Assembly (NCBI GenBank): GCA_016288005.1
Contig: JAEEXY010000002.1
Location: 36,714 to 100,713 of the forward strand
Reading direction: 5' to 3'
Length of the DNA stretch: 64,000 bases
Source of the DNA: Lachnospiraceae bacterium
GTDB taxonomy: Bacteria > Bacillota > Clostridia > Lachnospirales > Lachnospiraceae
Positions 51,550-59,309 of the stretch are shown one piece after another. The stretch's first letter is position 1, and each line of letters opens with the position of its first letter. The position numbers were made by a program, and so were the translations under genes. The notes below the pieces were generated by a model, which saw only the letters and a list, made by a program, of their open reading frames with translations, made no database searches and had not been told where the DNA came from.

Positions 51550-54510
51550 ATGGCAAGAACTGTCGGATCAAGCGCGGAGCTTAAGAGCCTTCCCGCGTAC
51601 AAACTCGAATACGAGGAGCATGTGCCGGACTGCAACGGTCAGGGTATGCTGTTCAGACACATCAAGAGCGGCGCGAGAGTAAGCGTCATCTCGAACGATG
51701 ATGAGAATAAGGTTTTCTGCATCTCATTCAGGACCACGCCCACGGACGATACCGGTGTCGCTCATATCACCGAGCATTCGGTGCTCTGCGGCTCGGACAA
51801 ATACCCTCCGAAGGATCCTTTCATGGAGCTGGAGAAGAGCTCGCTCAACACATTCCTTAACGCATTTACCTATCCCGACAAGACCTGCTATCCCGTAGCG
51901 AGCTGCAACGACGCGGATTTCGCCAATCTGTCGGATGTTTACATGGACGCGGTATTCCATCCCAACACCTATAAGCATGAGGAGATATTCAGGCAGGAGG
52001 GCTGGAGATACGAGCTTAACTCAAAGGACGAGCCCATCACGATAAACGGCGTTGTTTACAGCGAAATGAAGGGCGCGTTCTCATCGGCCGAGGACCGTCA
52101 GTACAGAGAGCTCACACACGCGCTCTTCCCCGATACGACCTACGGTGTGGAGTCGGGCGGCGACCCGAAGGCCATCCCGGACCTGACCTACGAGCAGTTC
52201 CTTGATTTCCACAGGCGCTATTACCATCCGACTAACAGCTATATCTACATCTACGGCGATATGGACGTTGAGGAGCGTCTCGAGTGGCTGGACCGCGAGT
52301 ATCTCTCCAAATACGACGTTCAGCCGGTGGATTCCGCCGTTACGATGCAGAAGCCCATGGGTGTCAGCGAGATCCATTCGTTCTACCCGATCGGAGAGGA
52401 CGATACCGAGGAGGATGCGGGATATCTCGCATGGGCATTCACACTGAACCACGCGAACGACCTGCTCGAGAACGCGGCGATGGGCGTGCTCGTGGACGCG
52501 CTGTTCAACGTGCCCGGCGCTCCGATCAAGGAGGCTCTCGTAAAAGCCGGCATCGGACAGGACATTTCCTGCTATGTGAGCGATTATATCATGCAGCCTT
52601 TTGTGGCAATGGTCATCAGAAATACCTCTGTCGATAAGCTCGATGAGATGAAAAAGATACTTAAGAGCGAGCTGGAACGTCTCGTGCGCGAAGGCGTGGA
52701 CAAAAAGTCCCTGCTCGGCATCATCAACGGCGGCGAATTCAGATACTGCGAGGCCGATTACGGCTCTGAGCCCAAGGGCCTCGAGTACGGCGTCAATGCG
52801 CTCAAGACCTGGCTGTACGACGATACAAAGGCATTCGCGGCTCTGCATGTGAGAGAGTCCTTCGAACCCCTGCGCCGCATGATCGACGAGGGCGGATACG
52901 AGAAGCTTATCGCGAAATACATGCTGAACGGCAATAATGTCGTTTTCCAGACCATGGCTCCCCAAAAGGGCATGACCGCCGAGTCGGACAGGGCGCTTGA
53001 GGAAAAGCTCGCGGCTTATAAGGCGTCGCTGACTGACGCGCAGCTTGACGAGATGATCGAAAAGACCGCGGCGCTCCGCGCGTATCAGGAGGAGCCTTCG
53101 ACTCCCGAGGAGCTGGCGACGATCCCTATGCTCGCGCGCGAGGATATCGAGAAAAAGTCGCCCGAACTGATCATTTCCGAAACAGAGATCTGCGGGATAC
53201 CGACTTATCTGCATGACATCGATACGAACGGGATCGTGTATTTCAAGCTCCTGTTCGATATGGACACGCTTGATATCAAAGACGCGAAATATGCGGCATT
53301 CGCGGCTGAATTCGCGGGCAGGATGAATACCGCGAAGCATACGTATCTGGAATTCAACACCGAGGTTAACATATACACGGGCGGTATGGGCATGCGTCCG
53401 ATCTCGTTCCCGCTGTACGGAACCGACGACGATTACAGGATCGTGATGGCGGCAACCGGCGCGGTGCTCGAGAAGAATCTGGACAAGATGCTCGAACTGC
53501 TCGGAGAGGAGCTGCTCGAGACCGATTTCTCGGATCCTGTCAGGATCAGGGAGCTGGCGGGCGAGACCAAAGCCGGCATGCAGTATTCGCTGGCAGCTCG
53601 CGGCAACTCTACCGCGGCCGGACACGCGCTGGCCGGACTGGCTTCGGATGCCGTTTACGATGAGCAGTTCAAGGGTCTCGGCATGTACAGGAATATCTGC
53701 GCGCTGCTCGAGATGAGCGATGAGGAGATCAAAGAGACCGCGGATTCGATGAAGAGAGTGCTCGCGGATACATTCGGCTGCGACAACATGCTGATCGACG
53801 TGACCTGCGGCAAAGATATATTCGAGCGAAATAAGGATAAGTTCGCGGCCTTCGCGAAGCGTTTCTGCAAGGTACGGCATGATTCAAAAAAGCCCGGCGA
53901 GCGACTCGGAACGCATTTCCCCGAGAGGACCGTCAGCGAAGGACTCAAGACCGCAGGAGAGGTAAACTATCTCGCGATCGCGGGAAAGAGCGGCAGATGC
54001 ACGCCCGAAAAGAGCGGCGTGATGGCTGTAGTAAGGCACATCCTCGGCACGGAGTATCTCTGGAATAATGTCAGGGTGCTCGGCGGTGCGTACGGCTCGG
54101 GCTTCTCGTTCGATCCTGCAAAGGGCATCGGAACCTTTACGTCATACCGCGATCCTCATCTGGCGAGGACGCTGGATGTTTATAAAAAAGCAGCGGATTT
54201 CCTCAGGAATTTCGAAGCGGACGAGAGAACGATGACCAAATTCGTGATAGGCACGATGGGCGGCGTGGACAGACCGTTAAGCTCTTCGGCAAAGGGCGCG
54301 AGGGCGCTGGCGGCGACTCTTTCGGGACGCAGCCCCGAGGCTATACAGAAGCAGCGCGACGCGATACTTTCGGCGGATGTCGAAGATATACGTTCCTGCG
54401 CGCAGATACTCGATAAGGTGCTCTCGGATTACTGCATCTGCGCGGTAGGCACCGAAGCCAAGCTTAATTCGCATAAGGAAATGTTTGAGACCGTGACAAA
54501 TCTGCTGTAA
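51550..54510 (+). CDS. M16C-family zinc metallopeptidase (PreP-like)
   Basis: Large cytoplasmic peptidase of 986 residues that degrades peptides in an enclosed chamber. The inverted zinc motif is H72-x2-E75-H76 (GVAHITEHSVLCGSD) with a distal Glu in the EMKGAFSSAE region (about 176-185). Four M16 domains over about 980 residues and the second-half segment GKSGRCTPEKSG fit the M16C/presequence-protease group. No signal peptide. AAAGGAG precedes the ATG. It is followed 24 bases later by era, so they may be co-transcribed. Confidence 0.93.
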   Translation: MARTVGSSAELKSLPAYKLEYEEHVPDCNGQGMLFRHIKSGARVSVISNDDENKVFCISFRTTPTDDTGVAHITEHSVLCGSDKYPPKDPFMELEKSSLNTFLNAFTYPDKTCYPVASCNDADFANLSDVYMDAVFHPNTYKHEEIFRQEGWRYELNSKDEPITINGVVYSEMKGAFSSAEDRQYRELTHALFPDTTYGVESGGDPKAIPDLTYEQFLDFHRRYYHPTNSYIYIYGDMDVEERLEWLDREYLSKYDVQPVDSAVTMQKPMGVSEIHSFYPIGEDDTEEDAGYLAWAFTLNHANDLLENAAMGVLVDALFNVPGAPIKEALVKAGIGQDISCYVSDYIMQPFVAMVIRNTSVDKLDEMKKILKSELERLVREGVDKKSLLGIINGGEFRYCEADYGSEPKGLEYGVNALKTWLYDDTKAFAALHVRESFEPLRRMIDEGGYEKLIAKYMLNGNNVVFQTMAPQKGMTAESDRALEEKLAAYKASLTDAQLDEMIEKTAALRAYQEEPSTPEELATIPMLAREDIEKKSPELIISETEICGIPTYLHDIDTNGIVYFKLLFDMDTLDIKDAKYAAFAAEFAGRMNTAKHTYLEFNTEVNIYTGGMGMRPISFPLYGTDDDYRIVMAATGAVLEKNLDKMLELLGEELLETDFSDPVRIRELAGETKAGMQYSLAARGNSTAAGHALAGLASDAVYDEQFKGLGMYRNICALLEMSDEEIKETADSMKRVLADTFGCDNMLIDVTCGKDIFERNKDKFAAFAKRFCKVRHDSKKPGERLGTHFPERTVSEGLKTAGEVNYLAIAGKSGRCTPEKSGVMAVVRHILGTEYLWNNVRVLGGAYGSGFSFDPAKGIGTFTSYRDPHLARTLDVYKKAADFLRNFEADERTMTKFVIGTMGGVDRPLSSSAKGARALAATLSGRSPEAIQKQRDAILSADVEDIRSCAQILDKVLSDYCICAVGTEAKLNSHKEMFETVTNLL

Positions 54511-54534
54511 GGCAGGGCGGACGAAAGGAGCAAA

Positions 54535-55593
54535 ATGGCAGAATTCAAATCGGGCTTTGTGGCTATGGCGGGCCGCACGAATGTCGGTAAATCAACGCTC
54601 ATGAACAGGCTGATAGGACAGAAGGTCGCTATCACCTGCAACAAGCCGCAGACAACGAGGACGAGGATCCGCACGATCCTTACAGAGGAGCGCGGACAGG
54701 CGATATTCATCGATACTCCCGGCATACACCAGGCAAAGACCAAGCTCGGCAAATTCATGGTGGACGCCGCGGAGCGCACCTTAAACGAGGTGGATCTGAT
54801 CCTCTGGCTCGTGGAGCCCGTGGACTCGGTCGGCCCGGGTGACAGGCACATCGCGGAGCTGCTCAGCGGGAACAGCACTCCGAAGGTTCTGGTCATCAAC
54901 AAGATCGACACGGTGCCCGCGGAGAAGGTGCTCTCGATGATCGCCATGTACAAGGACCTCGCGGATTTCGACGAGATCGTGCCCGTGAGCGCTTTAAACG
55001 GCAGGAACGAGGATGACCTGAAAGGCGTTATATTCAAGCTCCTTCCCGAGGGGCCGATGTACTACGATGAGGATGAGCTGACCGATCAGCCCGAGAGGCA
55101 GATCGCAGCCGAGATCATCAGGGAGAGCGCGCTGAAGAACTTAAGCGATGAGATCCCCCACGGCATAGCTGTCGGGATCGAGCTCATGAAGGAACGCAAA
55201 AAGGGCGGCGGATACATTAATTACGAAGAGGATCCCGAGGATCTGATCGAGCGCCGCGGCGGCGCGGACGAAGAGGACGATGAACCGGACGGTCCCGTAG
55301 TGTTTGATACGGGTGCCGGATCCGGAAAAGCAAAGGAACCGCAGATAGGCACGGGTCTGTTTGACATCGAGGCAACGATCGTATGCGAGCGTGACTCTCA
55401 CAAGGGCATCATAATCGGCAAAGGCGGCGCGATGCTCAAAAAGATCGGCACCGACGCGCGTCTGCAGATGGAGGCGCTGCTCGGGTTCAGAGTCAATCTC
55501 AAGCTCTTTGTCAAGGTCAAAAAGGACTGGCGCAATTCCGATTTCCTGCTGAAGAATTACGGATTCAGGGACGAGCCGGACGATGAGGAGTAA
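54535..55593 (+). CDS. era: GTPase Era with an acidic insertion before the KH core
   Basis: Essential GTPase assisting 30S assembly by binding the 3' end of 16S rRNA. The 352 residues contain G1 GRTNVGKS (13-20), G2 TTRTR, G3 DTPG (60-63), G4 NKID (122-125) and the KH domain with GKGG (295-298) and VKKDWRNS. Era is normally about 300 residues: here residues about 224-274 are an extra glycine- and acid-rich loop (GGADEEDDEPDGP) inserted between IELMKERKK and FDIEATIVCERDS. The rest is intact, so it is probably functional. AGGAG precedes the ATG. recO follows after three bases. Confidence 0.95.
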   Translation: MAEFKSGFVAMAGRTNVGKSTLMNRLIGQKVAITCNKPQTTRTRIRTILTEERGQAIFIDTPGIHQAKTKLGKFMVDAAERTLNEVDLILWLVEPVDSVGPGDRHIAELLSGNSTPKVLVINKIDTVPAEKVLSMIAMYKDLADFDEIVPVSALNGRNEDDLKGVIFKLLPEGPMYYDEDELTDQPERQIAAEIIRESALKNLSDEIPHGIAVGIELMKERKKGGGYINYEEDPEDLIERRGGADEEDDEPDGPVVFDTGAGSGKAKEPQIGTGLFDIEATIVCERDSHKGIIIGKGGAMLKKIGTDARLQMEALLGFRVNLKLFVKVKKDWRNSDFLLKNYGFRDEPDDEE

Positions 55594-55596
55594 GTA

Positions 55597-56298
55597 ATGG
55601 CCGGAGAAGTAACCGTACACGGGATCGTGCTGACATCGATGCCGGTCAACGATTTTGACCGCAGGATCACGATTCTCACAAGTGAAAGAGGCAGGATAAC
55701 TGCTTTCGCAAAAGGCGCACGCAGACCGACGGGCGCCTTCTTGGCGTGTACGCGGGGCTTCACTTACGGCGAGTTCACGCTGTTTGAGGGCAGGGATGCC
55801 TACAGCGTCAAATCGGTCGACAAGACCAGGTATTTCAAGGAACTCGAGGAGGATCTCGAGGGAATGTATTACGGGATGTACTTCTGCGAGCTGGCAGGCG
55901 CGTTCACGCGTGAGGAGCTTGAGGAGGCGGGGCAGATGAAGCTGCTGTATCTGGCGCTGCTCGCGCTCGCCAAAAAGACCATGCCGGCCCGCCTGATACG
56001 CTGCGTTTACGAGCTGAGGGCCATCACGATCTACGGAGAGGGCATGAGGACCGACGGCGAGTACTATACCGCCCGATACAACGGCCTGAACGCCGAAAAC
56101 TACGCAGGCTCGGTAAAGGTCAGCGAGACCGCGCTCTATACGGTGCGATATATCGAGCGGACACCGCTCAAGGAGCTTTTCTCGTTTAAGGTGAGCGATG
56201 AGGTGATGGACGAGCTCGAGCGGATCACGAGGGATTACATGGAGAGCAAGACGGAGCGCAGGTTCAAAAGCCTCGAAGTGCTTGAAACTATCCTGTGA
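55597..56298 (+). CDS. recO: DNA repair protein RecO, without the zinc-finger cysteines
   Basis: Recombination mediator that loads RecA on SSB-coated DNA. The 233 residues have the N-terminal OB fold (GIVLTSMPVNDFDRRITILTSERGRITAFAKGARRP-type pattern; key positions D, R, G, K, G) and a helical C-terminus. The four-cysteine zinc motif found in many RecO proteins after the LRAITIYGE helix is absent; the region reads GLNAENYAG. It starts three bases after era, with GAGGAG inside the end of era as ribosome site, the usual Firmicutes arrangement. Confidence 0.9.
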   Translation: MAGEVTVHGIVLTSMPVNDFDRRITILTSERGRITAFAKGARRPTGAFLACTRGFTYGEFTLFEGRDAYSVKSVDKTRYFKELEEDLEGMYYGMYFCELAGAFTREELEEAGQMKLLYLALLALAKKTMPARLIRCVYELRAITIYGEGMRTDGEYYTARYNGLNAENYAGSVKVSETALYTVRYIERTPLKELFSFKVSDEVMDELERITRDYMESKTERRFKSLEVLETIL

Positions 56299-56328
56299 TA
56301 AATCGGTTGCGCAAATTGCGGAACGTTA

Positions 56329-56356
56329 TTGCATTTATTCCGCGTTCGGATATAAT
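56329..56356 (+). promoter_or_regulatory. Promoter of the uridylyltransferase gene
   Basis: TTGCAT (56329-56334), a 16-base spacer, then TATAAT (56351-56356). An inverted repeat GCGGAA/TTCCGC (about 56318-56342) overlaps it. Confidence 0.6.
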
Positions 56357-56393
56357 AGTCAACAGTTATTAAAGAACGAAAGGCAGGACTCAT

Positions 56394-57629
56394 ATGACAA
56401 AGAATGTTTTTTTCGAACAGCTGGAGAAGTACGGACAGCAGAAGTTTATCGGCACATTTGAAGGGCTCCAGGCCTCAGATCAGGCGAAGATCTTAGAGCA
56501 GGCGGATCTGCTCGATTTCAACATGATCGCGGACGTGGACGTAAAGCAGCAGGAGCTGCCCAGAGGCGTGATCGAGCCCATCAAGACGCTCACGATAGAG
56601 GAATATAAGGACAAGGCGACGCATTACCGCGAGATCGGCCTCGAGGCGATCATGGCGGGAAAGATCGGCGCTCTGCTGCTCGCGGGCGGCATGGGCACGA
56701 GACTCGGTTACGACCATGCGAAGGGCATGTACGATATCGGCATCACAAAGCCCGTGTTCATTTTCCAGAGAACCATAGAGAATATCATGGACGTTACAAA
56801 GGAGGCCGGCTGCTGCATACATCTCTATGTCATGACGAGTCATCTGAACGATACCGAAACGCGCGAGTTCTTTAAGGAGCACAACTATTTCGGATACGAC
56901 GGAAACTATGTGCATTTCTATATGCAGGATATGGCTCCCTGCCTCGACAGAGAGGGCAATATGTTCCTCGCTTCCGAGGACGCGATCGCAATGTCTCCCA
57001 ACGGCAACGGCGGATTCTATTCCTCGCTCGTCAACAGCGGCTTAGGTAAGCAGATGCATGAGGCAGGCATCGAGTACATCAACGTATTCGCGGTGGACAA
57101 TGTGCTGCAGAGGATCGCGGATCCCGTATTCGTAGGCGCTACGATCGAGAGCGGATGCGCTACGGGCGCGAAGGTTGTTGCCAAGGCGGCTCCTGATGAG
57201 AGAGTCGGCGCGATCTGCCTTGAGGACGGCACTCCCTCGGTTGTCGAGTATTACGACATGACTCCCGAGCTGATGGCGGCAAAGCTTGAAGACGGCACTC
57301 CCGCATACAATTTCGGCGTTATATTAAATTACCTGTTCAGGGTTAAGGATATCGACGAGGTAGTCAGCAGCAAGCTGCCCGTGCATCTCGTAAACAAAAA
57401 GGTGCCTTATCTCGACTATGTTGACGGAAAGCCCGAGACCGTGGCGCCCGAGAAGCCCAACGCGTTCAAGCTTGAGACGCTTTCGCTCGATCTGGTTCAT
57501 CTGACCGATTCCTGCCTGCCTTTCGAGGTAGTGCGCGAGAAGGAGTTTGCTCCGATCAAGAATCCTACCGGCATCGATTCGGTCGAGAGCGCGAGAAAGC
57601 TGCTGCAGGACTGCGGCTACGTACTGTAA
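56394..57629 (+). CDS. UAP/UGP-type UTP-sugar-1-phosphate uridylyltransferase
   Basis: Makes a UDP-sugar, most likely UDP-N-acetylglucosamine or UDP-hexose, from UTP and the sugar 1-phosphate. The 411 residues carry the nucleotide loop LAGGMGTRLGYDHAKGMYDIG (key G, G, G, R, L, K, G), the VMTSHLND and NGNGGFYSSL motifs, and VFAVDNVL near residue 227. This is the UAP1-like (eukaryotic-type) family, distinct from GlmU and GalU. GAAAGG precedes the ATG. A UDP-GlcNAc role would fit the nearby glmS, but the sugar specificity is not fixed by sequence. Confidence 0.88.
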   Translation: MTKNVFFEQLEKYGQQKFIGTFEGLQASDQAKILEQADLLDFNMIADVDVKQQELPRGVIEPIKTLTIEEYKDKATHYREIGLEAIMAGKIGALLLAGGMGTRLGYDHAKGMYDIGITKPVFIFQRTIENIMDVTKEAGCCIHLYVMTSHLNDTETREFFKEHNYFGYDGNYVHFYMQDMAPCLDREGNMFLASEDAIAMSPNGNGGFYSSLVNSGLGKQMHEAGIEYINVFAVDNVLQRIADPVFVGATIESGCATGAKVVAKAAPDERVGAICLEDGTPSVVEYYDMTPELMAAKLEDGTPAYNFGVILNYLFRVKDIDEVVSSKLPVHLVNKKVPYLDYVDGKPETVAPEKPNAFKLETLSLDLVHLTDSCLPFEVVREKEFAPIKNPTGIDSVESARKLLQDCGYVL

Positions 57630-57654
57630 AAGCGTAAGGGGATGCAACTGCCCC

Positions 57655-57683
57655 TTGCAAAATGCCTGCGATACGTTTAAAAT
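57655..57683 (+). promoter_or_regulatory. Promoter of glyS with overlapping hairpin
   Basis: TTGCAA (57655-57660), a 17-base spacer, then TAAAAT (57678-57683). The -35 overlaps the right arm of AAGGGG/CCCCTT (57636-57641 and 57651-57656), a hairpin after the previous gene without a T tract. Confidence 0.6.
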
Positions 57684-57754
57684 ACATTGAAAAGTTTGTC
57701 GGCGAAGACGCGTGACCGCGCGCAAAGAAAAGCCGGCACGGAACGGAGAGATAT

Positions 57755-59143
57755 ATGGAAAAGACAATGGATATGATCGTTGCGCTGGCCAAGGCCAGAG
57801 GCTTTGTTTACCCGGGCTCGGAGATCTACGGCGGTCTCGCGAACACCTGGGATTACGGAAACCTCGGCGTTGAGCTCAAGAACAACGTCAAGAAGGCCTG
57901 GTGGAAGAAGTTCATCCAGGAAAACCCTTATAATGTCGGCGTAGACTGCGCCATCCTCATGAACCCCCAGACATGGGTGGCTTCGGGGCACCTCGGCGGA
58001 TTCTCGGATCCCCTGATGGACTGCAAGGAGTGTAAGGAACGTTTCAGAGCCGACAAGCTCATCGAGGATTACGCTGCAGAGAAGGGCATCGAGCTGCCCA
58101 AGCCCGTAGACGCATTCACACAGGAAGAGATGAAGAAATATATCGATGACAACAACATCTGCTGTCCTTCCTGCGGCAAGCACAATTTCACAGACATCCG
58201 TCAGTTCAATCTGATGTTCAAGACCTTCCAGGGCGTTACCGAGGACGCCAAGAACGTTGTTTATCTGCGTCCCGAGACCGCTCAGGGTATTTTCGTAAAC
58301 TTCAAGAACGTACAGCGTACTTCCCGCAAAAAGGTACCCTTCGGTATCGGTCAGATCGGTAAGTCCTTCCGCAACGAGATCACGCCCGGCAACTTCACCT
58401 TCCGTACACGTGAGTTCGAGCAGATGGAGCTGGAGTTTTTCTGCAAGCCCGGTACCGACCTTGAGTGGTTCCAGTACTGGAGAGGCTTCTGCCGTGACTG
58501 GCTGATCAGCCTCGGCATCAAGGAAGACGAGATGAGACTGCGCGATCATGATCCGGCAGAGCTGGCATTCTATTCAAAGGGCACCACGGACATCGAGTTC
58601 CTGTTCCCGTTCGGATGGGGCGAGCTCTGGGGTATCGCGGATCGTACGGATTATGATCTTACACAGCATCAGAACGTATCGAAGGAGGATATGAGCTACT
58701 TCGATGACGAGACCAACGAGCGCTATGTGCCTTACGTTGTTGAGCCTTCGCTCGGCGCCGACCGCGTAACGCTGGCATTCCTCTGCGCAGCATACGACGA
58801 GGAGGAGCTCGAGGGCGGCGACAAGCGTACCGTGCTTCATTTCCATCCCGCACTGGCACCCGTTAAGGTCGGCATCCTGCCTCTTTCCAAGAAGCTTAAC
58901 GAGGGCGCGGAGAAGATCTACGCCGAGCTGTCCAAGGAGTGGAACTGCGAGTTCGACGACCGCGGCAATATCGGTAAGAGATACCGCCGTCAGGACGAGA
59001 TCGGAACGCCTTACTGCGTAACCTACGATTTCGAGTCCGAGAACGACAACTGCGTGACCGTTCGTGAGCGCGATACCATGGCTCAGGTACGCATCCCGAT
59101 CGCGGAGCTGAAAGCTTATTTAGCCGAGAGATTGGCTTTTTAA
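57755..59143 (+). CDS. glyS: Glycyl-tRNA synthetase, dimeric (alpha2) type
   Basis: Charges tRNA-Gly with glycine. The 462-residue single-chain enzyme has class II motifs: motif 1 region near the [14 protein letters not shown] opening, motif 2 [15 protein letters not shown] then [12 protein letters not shown], and motif 3 [14 protein letters not shown], plus the CPSCG zinc-like cysteines (about 131-134 with CKEC earlier) and the anticodon-binding domain from [14 protein letters not shown] precedes the ATG. No T-box leader is present (only about 70 transcribed bases). Its stop codon lies in a 16-bp hairpin followed by a repeat also found after ppdK. Confidence 0.96.
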   Translation: MEKTMDMIVALAKARGFVYPGSEIYGGLANTWDYGNLGVELKNNVKKAWWKKFIQENPYNVGVDCAILMNPQTWVASGHLGGFSDPLMDCKECKERFRADKLIEDYAAEKGIELPKPVDAFTQEEMKKYIDDNNICCPSCGKHNFTDIRQFNLMFKTFQGVTEDAKNVVYLRPETAQGIFVNFKNVQRTSRKKVPFGIGQIGKSFRNEITPGNFTFRTREFEQMELEFFCKPGTDLEWFQYWRGFCRDWLISLGIKEDEMRLRDHDPAELAFYSKGTTDIEFLFPFGWGELWGIADRTDYDLTQHQNVSKEDMSYFDDETNERYVPYVVEPSLGADRVTLAFLCAAYDEEELEGGDKRTVLHFHPALAPVKVGILPLSKKLNEGAEKIYAELSKEWNCEFDDRGNIGKRYRRQDEIGTPYCVTYDFESENDNCVTVRERDTMAQVRIPIAELKAYLAERLAF

Positions 59144-59157
59144 GCCAATTTCTCGGC
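59123..59157 (+). terminator. Stop-codon hairpin at the end of glyS
   Basis: Bases 59123-59138, the last coding codons, pair with 59142-59157 over 16 bp including one G-U, leaving a TTT loop. The TAA stop (59141-59143) spans loop and right arm. No T tract follows; the repeat body starts immediately. Confidence 0.7.
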
Positions 59158-59220
59158 ATCGACCAACGAGCGGCAGAGGAATTTTGCGACAGCAAAAACC
59201 TCGAGAGCGAACTTGGTCGG
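59157..59220. repeat. Intergenic repeat, copy A (after glyS)
   Basis: CATCGACCAACGAGCGGCAG (59157-59176) continues with AGGAATTTTGC, a GACA loop, then GCAAAAACCTCGAGAG (59192-59207) and ACTTGGTCGG. The inner TTTTGC/GCAAAA and outer CGACCA/TGGTCG arms give a foldback. It shares 30 of 31 bases in the left part and 16 of 16 in the right part with copy B at 63935-64000. Confidence 0.8.
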
Positions 59221-59255
59221 AATCGCAAAGCGATTCATTCCTTATAAGACTTTTA

Positions 59256-59293
59256 AAAATATGCCGCAATTCAGTCGTATTGCGGCATATTTT
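59256..59293 (+). terminator. Terminator hairpin between glyS and glmS
   Basis: AAAATATGCCGCAAT (59256-59270) pairs with ATTGCGGCATATTTT (59279-59293), 15 bp with an 8-base loop. It ends 16 bases before the glmS start, close enough to affect glmS if it is transcribed through. A smaller GAATCGC-AAA-GCGATTC hairpin precedes it (59220-59236). Confidence 0.75.
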
Positions 59294-59309
59294 GGATAGG
59301 AGACCATAT

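Noticed and set aside
52081..53880. 599-codon minus-strand frame
   Set aside because: It is antisense to the M16C peptidase and rich in Arg, His, Leu and Val, a typical shadow pattern in this genome.
57690..57754. Possible T-box before glyS (GTGACCGCG resembles the T-box antiterminator motif)
   Set aside because: The leader is only about 70 bases, with no specifier stem and no terminator after the motif.
59144..59309. glmS ribozyme
   Set aside because: The conserved core is not found; the gap is occupied by the repeat and two simple hairpins.
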